The notes beneath the pieces were generated by a model. That model was not told the origin of the DNA and made no database searches. It was given only the letters and a program-made list of their open reading frames with translations. A stretch of 64,000 nucleotides of DNA from contig JAJKFJ010021272.1 of assembly GCA_027382625.1 (NCBI GenBank), forward strand, positions 1-64,000, written 5' to 3'. The position numbers and the translations under genes were made by a program. The stretch is from Tetmemena sp. SeJ-2015 (lineage: Eukaryota > Ciliophora > Spirotrichea > Sporadotrichida > Oxytrichidae). Of the stretch, positions 55,801 to 64,000 are shown one piece after another; the first letter of the stretch is position 1, and each line of letters opens with the position of its first letter.

Positions 55801-57564
55801 AAGCAGCTAGATACCTAGATTTAACAGTGCAAGGATATTCTCTCAAAATCAATGGTATCTCCCAAAGTCTTGAATAAGCTGGGAAAGCTATCTTAGTCTA
55901 AGAAAAGAAGAGAAAAAGAAAAGTTAAGCGCTGCTTCATTCTTTGAGACCTCTACTTTTACTGTTATATTTTTAGAGTTTTAGAATTTACTTTAGAGTAA
56001 AAGTGTGAGCTATACATTAAAGACTTCAAAAAGTACTTAGTGAACAACAAATCTCTGAGAGATAGTATAAATTGGAGAGAAAAATCCAAGAGTGGACATA
56101 CCCCTAAAAGCACCAAGAGGCATTTTAAATCTAAGAAAAATAGCTAAGGGACCTAATTTTATTATAAGCAGCTGACTGTTCCTGAGTTCCCATAGCTGAG
56201 TATAGGTAGTTAATTCAACTAAACTTTGGATGGATAAGATTTTAGAAGAGTGGAGAATGGTGGCTATAAATTCAACATTTATACACTGTGAAAATTTATC
56301 TTAAATTTGATGATGATGGATCTGTAATTAAAGGAGGGCAAGAAGATCAATATTTTTCAGAGCAGGAAACTGAATCCATTGAATAACCACATAAATAGCC
56401 AATCCTGAATTTCAAGTCTATCTAAAACTACCAGCCTCAGTAAATAGGAGAGGCCTTCAATACTTTTAGCCCTCAGAATATGTCCCAAACTTTCCAGAAA
56501 ATAAATCTGAATAGGAAAAAGAAATCTAAGAAGAGAAGAAATATCAATAAACTTAAGCCATTTCTATGATATTCAATTTACAGTGAAGCAATTTTATCTC
56601 ATAAGACGGGGTATTTACCAGGTCTAAAGGATCTAAAGATTTTGAATGATTTATAAACTTTAATCTTATGACAGAAATTTGGGACTATCAGGAGGTAAGA
56701 AGATGTAGAGCAAATTGACTGGAAGCATAGCTAGTACCAATATGAATAGTACTATCGAGTAATTTAGAAATCAGATAAGACCACAAGCTGCCTAAGCCTA
56801 ACTTTATTCTTAACAATCATTGTAAATTATATGAGATAATTATCATCCAGACAGGATCAGCATACAAACTACCAGGCTTAAAGAAACTAAGCAAGCGTCG
56901 AAGCAATAGAAGATACTTTCTTACTTTCTTAATTAGCTCCAATCTCAGATTACTAGTCTGTAACTAATTCAGTCTAAGAATCTCGTGCTTAAGAAAATGA
57001 GAGCAAGGCGCATGCGGAGCGTCTCAAAAATTTAAACTCTCGAGAGTATAGCGTTGACAGAGAATCTATCAATCAGTAGATAGAAAGAGATGTTAGCAGT
57101 AGATTTGCAAAGTTAGATCCTTCCAACTAAAATTTTGAAAGAATCGCAAGAGAAACATAGTCCAATAGGTTGAAAAGTGTTTAAGGTCACAGATATTCCT
57201 AGGGTAACTAGTATCATATTGGCTATTCTCATTGATTATTTTATTGAACTAAAGTAATGGAGGTTCACCTTTTAACGGGTAAAGAAATTCTTCTCAGATG
57301 AGCCAGAGACCATATTACCATAAAAAGGGATTAGTATCAAGCCAATTACTTGCAGCTTAAATGAAGGCTGCTAGTGGTGCAAATTTTTCTCAAAAGCATA
57401 GCAGCTCCTCAAAAAGACAGAAAGGTTCAAAGAATAAGAAAAATAGTGATAGAAGCAATAGTTAGAATAGAGTCTTATTAGATTATATCCCTAACCAATA
57501 GCCTCAATAATTGCTTGAGTTTATTTATAAATTTAAAAGTAGACATAGATTGAGTTTAACATGA
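52840..57564 (+). CDS. Long Ser/Gln/Asn-rich protein of unknown function
   Basis: ATG 52840 (MIKRKNIYTHLSQEIIKELK), then many protein-like segments: RHHTISPYSLTQPN, ANSLEAKRHTSNVSFLNSEE, NVPPQGSLTNSNDDGGSPGI, GQGYSEEDFAQAIFS, GGYSGQGMVNLGSQ, KIKFNIGRYNKRQENQ, GTPSKLTGLQQINIISPSS, LNERSKQLDTQIQQCKDIL, HAERLKNLNSREYSVDRESI, and a basic Ser/Lys/Asn-rich end (KHSSSSKRQKGSKNKKNSD), to TGA 57562-57564. Short helical or coiled-coil segments alternate with disorder. No domain recognised. Many phase changes imply introns or IESs; whether it is one gene or two adjacent ones is not certain. Confidence 0.5.
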
Positions 57565-57788
57565 ATAAGCCCTCACATATTTAACTTAGCCTAATAATTT
57601 TATTGACGAGATAAATACCAGGAAATACGAGAATGAGGAAGGGAAATTAACTCTCAAGAGTGAACAATATGCATTTAGATAAAACAGCTAACACTGAAGC
57701 TTTATTAAGATTTGCTTTATTTCATCTATAACCAAAGTTAAAACCTTCTAATCAAATCATTACTGAAATTTAAAATTATAAATAAACA

Positions 57789-59422
57789 ATGGAAAGATCA
57801 AGTGCATTAAACAAGAATAACTTGCTCAAAATTCCAGACCCTGTAGTGGTTAAGAATGACTCACCTTGCAAAGCTCTATTAGTTTTAGAAGATATTATCT
57901 TGGTAGGCTAAGATTCTGGAACAATTTCGATATTCTCAAAATAAAGTCTAGAGAATTTACAATCCCATCAGTTATTTGTAAATGTTTATTTTGTCTGAAG
58001 TTAATAAAAAGCCCAGTGCTAAAATTGGAGGCACAAATGCAAGCAATTATCTGCCAATACAAAGATCTCAAAGGAACTATCCACATTTATTATCATTACA
58101 TTTTCAAAAAGCTATAAGGAGTTTTACTTATTTATTAGCAGCCTACTTAGAGAAATAACTATGAACTTGTAATTGTTAGTAAACTGGAAACTCTTGCAGT
58201 CTCATTTACTACATTCTCAAGCTCTTTGATCCTTGGAGAATTGAGGGAGCAGATTTTAATTACTACTCCTGTCCATGATAGAATGCATATCCCTAAGCTA
58301 TGGCTTTTGAATGAAAATGCGGATGATGTGTAGCTATAAGCTGAAATTAATTATCTATAGTAGAATTATCTAAGAAATTGAAAATAGGAGCATCGTTGAC
58401 CCTGCTGAAAAAACTAAGAAGCCGTTTGCAAGTCAACTCAATAAAAAGACGGAAGAGGCAAAGGCAACTAATAAAGAGGAGACAAAAAAAGCTTTAAAAC
58501 CATCAGAGAAAGCTTCAGCAAGTGTAAAGAATACCAAAACAACAGATAAAGATAAAAAGACAAGCACAAAATCTGGAGAAACGAAAAATGCAACAGCTTC
58601 AAAATCATAGGAAGAAGCTAAAGCTAAACCAGGTGAGCTACCTCCGAACGGTTAACTAACTTGCTTGTAACTAACTAAGGGGTAAGAATAAAATGAGGCT
58701 TTTCTAATTCTTGGATTTGAGTCAGGAGCTATAGGCTGTCACAAGCTTACTTATGATATGACGAAAAAGAAATTCAGTTCCTCTCAAGTTATTTCTTCAT
58801 AGAAAATGATTTAGGACCCTAATACCTAGCATGTGCTCTCAATTTAATAGCTTTTCTTGAAGCCAACTTAAGAGTAATTCAAAATTCTAGTAGGTTATTA
58901 CTCAGCTACATTTCAGACGCTAGACTTTATTCTTGGTAGCGATGATATCAGCTATAGAGTCCTTTTTTGTAATTATTTTTTTAATTAAAAAGCTATATGC
59001 TTCATAGTTAAAACTTAACGGATTAAAATGCAACTTTTGTTGAAAAGCCCGGAATCGGTTGCATGGATTCTCTAATCATTGGAAGTAAAGCTCTTACTGT
59101 TCTGGGAGCTTTTGATCATAGAGTGCGAGTGATTTCTACAAAGACTCTTAAAAAGTTGATTACCTTGAACTTTCACGAAGGAATCGACCATAGTTGTATT
59201 TTCATATTAATCGTTAACAGAGTGCATGTAGAGCTTAATAAAAGAAAGCCAACTCAGTCTGATGAAGAGGATAGAGCCAGTTTAGCATCTCGCGCTAGTG
59301 ATACTCGGTCTATGTCAATTATTGGAAATCGGGATGATACTCTTATTGATGTCTATTCAAATAAAAATAGATATTCAGTTTCCGAAGATTAATACCTCGC
59401 TAAGTGGACCCTTAGCGTTTGA
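57789..59422 (+). CDS. WD40-repeat protein, GNB1L/ASA1-like
   Basis: Beta-propeller scaffold; GNB1L/ASA1 proteins associate with the TELO2-TTI/ASTRA machinery for PIKK kinases. ATG 57789 (MERSSALNKNNLLKIPDP), first blade LEDIILVGQDSGTISIFSKQ, middle blade AFLILGFESGAIGCHKLTYD, a Lys/Glu/Thr/Ala-rich low-complexity insertion near 58.4-58.6 kb (EEAKATNKEETKKALKPSEK), LVGYYSATFQTLDF, and the last full blade ALTVLGAFDHRVRVISTKTL with KKLITLNFHEG, like the GNB1L pattern (A)G.DHRVR(V/I)...TL.PL..L..H. The end is SEDQYLAKWTLSV, a closing strand, then TGA 59420-59422. Phase breaks near 57.99, 58.37, 58.64 and 59.0 kb are IESs or introns. Confidence 0.75.
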
Positions 59423-59659
59423 GATTGAATTCCAATTAAATTTCATGAGTTTCTATAATTTTCGATGGAGAATATTCTTGAGGGAAATGATTATAAATAT
59501 TTTTGGATATTTGTGAATTTATATAATTTTGGGATGGTTTTGAGGTTAAGAGATGATTAGAGTCAAGCTAATTGTTTACATTTTATGTCTAGAAGTTCTG
59601 TTTTAACGTCTAAGTTTAACTCAGATTCATTTTCCAAGTATAAGTGCAACTCTCTCAGT

Positions 59660-60664
59660 TCAAATAAATTTATTTTTGGTTGTTCACAGTGAGATTGAGG
59701 AGGGATTTGTAAAAGCTATAGAGAGAATAGAATTATAAAATAAGCTTGGGTCTCTCATCATAAGCAGTATGGAAAGCTTGCTCAAGCAACTCAAAGGATT
59801 CGTAGTTGAAGGCTCTAGTCTCTGCATCAATCAAATATAGCTTAAAATTAGATTGGCAAGAATAATTTTCAATGTAATTAGACTGATGATAAATCTGGTT
59901 TTCTATTTCCTCTAGTGCTTCCAAAATTTCAAGGTTCTTAAAGAAATGAAGCTGATAAGATTAGAATATATCATAAATAATGAGGAGAGATGTTTGCAAG
60001 TTGAGAGCAAGAGGATAATCTTTTTCGTTTGATAAATGGTTGAGCTTTTCCCAGACAGCCTTAAAATGGTAACGCTATTTTTCTTCTTGGGTTTCTTACT
60101 CCGAGCTTAAATAATTTCTATAAGCATAAAATTTTAATTAAGCCTTGCCTCACAAAGAGATTGAGCTTTGAAGTTCCTGAATTATCTGAATTATTGGTCT
60201 TTACTTTGTCATCACTGAAAGCCAGCTTCTAAACTTCCATGAAGTTGAATAGGTAGAGACTGTGCTTATCCATGTGGTCAAAATTGTAAGGGCCATCGTA
60301 AATTTCTTGGCAACTTATTTTCTTCTTGCAGAGTTTAACTCTCACCCCTCTTCCAATTTAAAATATACCTTCTTCTTTATAATATAATTTGGAAAGATCT
60401 CATGGGGGTGTCCGACAAGTCGATCACATCTTAATCAGCTTCAGTGTGAGAGGTTATGTTCAAAGTCACTAGCTTTCCTTTGTAAGAGGGCTGATAGTAG
60501 ATTAGGCAAGTTAAAATAATATCCTTATTTATTCAACTATAGTTTTTAAAAGTGAAATCATCAGCTTGAGAAACGCGCACAGCACTTTTATTTGTCTCAT
60601 ATGTTTAAATTTTAGCACAAGATAGCTGCATAATACAGAGAAGGAAACTCAACACCAAAATCAT
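59660..60664 (-). CDS. Secreted protein, unidentified
   Basis: ATG 60664-60662 gives a clear signal peptide (MILVLSFLLCIMQLSCAKIQ). Downstream segments: SHTEADQDVIDLSDTPMRSF, CQEIYDGPYNFDHMDKHSLY, FKAVWEKLNHLSNEKDYPLA, EEIENQIYHQSNYIENYSCQ and ETRAFNYESFELLEQAFHTA, ending at TGA 59662-59660 if TAA at 59730 is Gln. Phase changes near 60.54, 60.35 and 60.12 kb indicate IESs or introns. No family recognised; helical, with few cysteines, so probably a lumenal or secreted alpha-helical protein. Confidence 0.6.
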
Positions 60665-60908
60665 CTTGCTAGGTTATAAAATAAAGCAATGTCGTGAAAT
60701 AGAACTAGCTCTCATTTAAATAATATTGTTGCTTATTGTTTATGTGTGCATCATTTTAGTTAAGATTAGAACTTATAATTTATCTGCTGCTTTAATCCTG
60801 TAATATATTGTCTAAGCAAGCGTAGAGGAATTAATTATTATCTTTCAGTATCCTTAAAATTTAACTCATTGGACACACTCTTCTTTCTTTAAATTTGTAT
60901 AAGATTTA

Positions 60909-61287
60909 ATGACTAATGACCTAGATAGTTTCAAATTAAGAGGTGAGAGAAAAGTTAATCTTACTTAGATTAAGCCCAGCACTTTTAAAGCATCTACAGA
61001 AAGGGAATTATTAGTTTTTACTTAAATTACTGATGAGCTTCTTTTAAGCATTTAAAACCCAATCAGAGAATTTAATTATGTTTCAATTCTTCTCAAGAGA
61101 TAACTTTTGTTTAAAAGCTTTAAATAACTTTACATAATCTAATGATTATTTTTAATTTATATTCGATATAGTGGATACATTCTTGAAAGGCGAGCAGCAG
61201 GAACTTATGGTGATTCTTCCTAACTCCTAATTTATTGAGATAATGAACGGCATATATAAATTACGGCCAATATTTCGTTGCAAATGA
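60909..61287 (+). CDS. Small unidentified protein
   Basis: ATG 60909 gives MTNDLDSFKLRGERKVNLTQ, then STFKASTERELLVFTQITDE and NPIREFNYVSILLK. A TGA at about 61140 must be bypassed by a small IES to reach IFDIVDTFLKGEQQELMVIL and FIEIMNGIYKLRPIFRCK, ending at TGA 61285-61287. About 115-120 residues; no family recognised. The flanks (60665-60908 and 61288-61675) are AT-rich and show nothing else. Confidence 0.45.
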
Positions 61288-61675
61288 GTAATCATTGGCT
61301 ATTTTACATTTTCAATTAATTATAATTAAATGCAGATTTCATAATCTCTCTTTATTTTATATTAAATTAAAAAAAAGCTCTCGATCTTTTTTTTCTTCTT
61401 ATTTAATCAAAAATTTTTAAAGAAATTCCTCCAATATTTTATTATATATATTTTTAAAAAAATAGTTAAGTGGAGGTCTTTGCAAAGTAATCGCTCATAT
61501 TTTTTTTATTCTTCTTCTTCTTCTCAATTTAACCTATAGTAATGATGAGCAAAATTATAATAAATTAAGAAGAAGTATGAACTAAAAGATAGAAGAGCAT
61601 TTAATTAGTTACTATGAATATTTAGAATAACTTATATAAGAGCTTACATTCTATCTTTTATCTTTATATATTGAA

Positions 61676-63705
61676 ATGGGATATAACTCCAATGAAGAAA
61701 AACACCAAATTATAAATAGAGAGCAGGTGGAGGACTTGGTATATGCGGGACGATAGGGCATCTTGAGTTAGTTTTTGGGAGTCGCAAGGCAGAATCGCAC
61801 TTTGACCTCACAGTTTAACGAGCAGTAGCAAAGAATAGAAAGCCTAAAGTTAGATATCTCTAAGTAGAACTAGAGAATCGCAGAGATGGAGAAAACCATC
61901 AATATTTAGCAGGAGAAGATTCAAAGGATTGCGGAGTAGATTCAAAGGCAGGCGGAGTAGATTCAAAGGTAAGAGGAGTAGATTCAAAAGCAATCCCAGG
62001 AGATAAGAGAACTAAAGCTTCAAGTTGAAAAGCTTACAAAGTAGATTAGAGAAAAATACACCCACTGTCTCAATTATCATAGGGAGGTCCCACAGTCTAG
62101 GTCAAATCCAGGCTCCCCTTTTTCTATTCTCTCAAAGATAAAGAGTAGAAAATCTCAGGGCAACGCTTTTGGATTCTCGTAATCAGGATCAAGAATGGCA
62201 AGAAACGTTCGATCTAGTGCGCTAGCAATGCCTTAGTAATCACAATAAGTGTCTGGCAATTTGAGATCTCCACCTTAGAGTAAAAGAAATGCACAAATGG
62301 TAGGCAGTTAAGTTACTCTTCAAAGAATTAAAGATCTCCCGCAAACGATTTCCAGAGATTCCCTCTTGAAAACAAAGTTGAAAGTTCGAAGAGCCCCATT
62401 GCTATCAGCAATTGTGAATAATGTAGATGAAAGTTCTGAGATAGAATCATATGATGTTGATGGAGAAGAATCAGAACGGTAAGTTGTGAACCATATGATC
62501 TGCAATATTTAGAGATATTTCTGAATGCCATTCCATGTTAATATAGCAAGAAAAAAATATCTCGTAAGCCTTTTTCTTAATTCTTAAATATTTCTTTTTA
62601 AAAAAAATATATTAAGTTTGGTTTATATGTCAACTGCACTTTTGCAATGACAGCATTTCAAGAGTCCATCCATTTCTCTGTTTTAAATCATTTAAATATT
62701 AATCTAATTTTTAATTGAATAATCTCATAAAATTTCATTCAAATTGAACGATTTAAATGAGAAACTTTATAGATTTCTGAAAATTAAAGGAAGAACTAGT
62801 TAAGGAATGAAAGTAAATTTAATCCGCTTGTGTAATTGAAGATATATCAATAGTACTTAATAAATTCTATAACATTTGATTTAAGATATTTGCGATGAGA
62901 GTGCACATATATTAAAGAATAGAGATGTATTGCTCTTTAATGATTATGACTTTAAAATAAACTAATTTAGCGTACATAATTGATTTCAAAAATTTAAAAG
63001 CAGTATTCAAAGGCATTATACATCAATATTTTAAAAAAAGGAGCATATAGAAAATAGGAATTTATTAGATTTAACTCAAGTGTTCGTAAACTTAGAGCTA
63101 AAAAATAAAGGAATCTGGTTTAATATATTAAACGTGGCTGTTCTTTCCAAGTTTTCAGAAAACCAGTCTCTGACTGAGTGGACTTAGTAACTCCTGCGAA
63201 AGTATCAGCTCACAATCCTGTACTCCAGAAGGTCGAATCCGCTCATTTTAGAGGAGTGCAAACTTATTTCTAATAGTTGGTCAACACTTCCTCCAAGCCG
63301 AATTTACTAGATTAAAGGTTTATCATGCATACAATTATTTAATTTTATAATAGAATTTTAAATTTAAGATACATATTTTAATTCAATTTTATAAAAATAG
63401 AAGTGAAGGAATTTTATGAATTCTATATAATATAAACTCAAAATATATAGACTTAATTAATTAGTCAATAAAAAGATAATAGAGAGTCAGTGTTAGAGAT
63501 AGCTGCAGTTTGATTCTCATATCTAATGCTTAGATCTTTTAAAAGTAGATGACACAACTTTCTTGAAAAATCATTTTTGTTTTTAGATAGTGATTATTCA
63601 TCTTCAAAATCAGTCACTTCTAACTCCTGGCAGGTTTTAAGAAAGAAAACTGAACAAGAAAATTCCGCAGAAAGAAAAAGTTTATTATTCTTTATAAATA
63701 TTTGA
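61676..63705 (+). CDS. Coiled-coil protein with heptad-like tandem repeats
   Basis: ATG 61676 gives MGYNSNEEKHQIINREQVED. A coiled coil follows, built partly from four 7-residue units, then a Ser/Pro-rich region (VPQSRSNPGSPFSILSKIKS) and LLKTKLKVRRAPLLSAIVNN. A GT-AG intron is likely from about 62480 (GTAAGT) to TTTAG near 62513. Probable later exons are about 63070-63320 (LELKNKGIWFNILNVAVLSK, EWTQQLLRKYQLTILYSRRS) and 63590-63705 (SSSKSVTSNSWQVLRKKTEQ), with TGA 63703-63705. The link of the last exons to the first is inferred from strand and order only. No family recognised. Confidence 0.55.
61913..61996 (+). repeat. Four tandem 21-bp units coding heptads
   Basis: Units start at 61913, 61934, 61955 and 61976, each of the form GAGTAGATTCAAAGG plus six variable bases (the first has GAGAAG, the last AAAAG). 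Each encodes seven residues of the type E-Q-I-Q-R-x-x, one coiled-coil heptad, so repeat number can change without breaking the frame. TAG is used as the Gln codon in three units. Confidence 0.9.
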
Positions 63706-64000
63706 TAAATAGGAAGATAATCTATTCCTGAAACATGAAAAATAGATACTTGTCCTTTTCATGATAAATTAAAAGAGAGAACAAACTCACCTAATTTTAA
63801 TTTAATCTGTTTGGATATAACTCACTTTTCCGTTTCTTGTTGCACTATAAATATAACTTAGAGTGTTATTTTATACCAGTAAAGCCAGTAATTGCTATAA
63901 TAGGGTTATGATGTTTGTGATACAAAATATCATTCTAATACTTTATCTGCTCTAAAAATTGATTATCTTAATATTCAAAAAAATTAATTGTAGCATTTAA
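63706..64000. other. AT-rich end of window
   Basis: No coding sequence supported. Confidence 0.4.

Noticed and set aside
1..64000. CRISPR arrays, rRNA genes, telomeric C4A4 tracts and TBE- or mariner-type transposase genes.
   Set aside because: Looked for on both strands; none could be supported.

Overview
The window reads as germline (micronuclear) DNA of a hypotrich ciliate of the Oxytricha/Stylonychia type. It is AT-rich. Conserved protein families can be followed only if TAA and TAG are read as glutamine and TGA is the sole stop, so ORFs called with the standard code are mostly fragments. Ordinary spliceosomal introns (GTAAG...TAG, about 30-140 nt) occur. In addition, coding sequence is cut by short AT-rich insertions that lack GT..AG ends and are bounded by 3-17 bp direct repeats. 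Removing the insertion plus one repeat copy restores the reading frame exactly at the place where a homologue is continuous. This is how internal eliminated sequences (IESs) with 'pointers' look between macronuclear-destined segments (MDSs). Organism and germline status are inferences from sequence.

Layout. 1-640: end of an unidentified gene. 640-9777: gene-poor, very AT-rich stretch holding a few isolated exon-like pieces on the minus strand and a decayed copy (about 9095-9490) of part of the FHA gene found at 41-43 kb. 9778-11977: acid lipase gene cut by nine IESs, one of which is a retroposon-like element. 12.3-24.2 kb: plus-strand genes for a SNARE-like membrane protein, coiled-coil proteins and a Gln/Asn/Ser-rich protein. 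24.45-26.54 kb: CDC25-type phosphatase, tail to tail with a mitochondrial release-factor-like gene (26.53-27.26 kb, minus). 27.6-31.86 kb (minus): large LOTUS/OST-HTH-domain gene whose first segment appears to lie at 36.51-36.76 kb. The 4.66 kb between the two parts holds a plus-strand gene and a complete SAC-domain phosphoinositide phosphatase gene. 36.85-45 kb, all minus: tandem B-box protein, MYND zinc-finger protein, double-FHA protein and LITAF-domain protein, the last interrupted in its first exon by a GC-rich element. 45-64 kb: a short plus-strand gene, a minus-strand hypothetical, ERV46/ERGIC3, LENG8/THP3-like protein, a long Ser/Gln-rich protein, a GNB1L/ASA1-like WD40 protein, a secreted protein (minus), a small protein and a coiled-coil protein.

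How it fits together. Hypotrich macronuclear chromosomes usually carry one gene each, so neighbours here need not share function. The set is housekeeping: trafficking, phosphoinositides, cell cycle, RNA biology and mitochondrial translation. The most unusual content is the rearrangement architecture: (1) three related retroposon-like elements with 12-15 bp target duplications, two of them inside exons, where the duplication could double as the excision pointer; (2) a gene with complete genes nested in its longest IES; (3) IESs down to 11 bp; (4) decayed germline copies of an MDS. All IES calls come from reading frame and protein similarity judged by eye; no macronuclear sequence was available for comparison.
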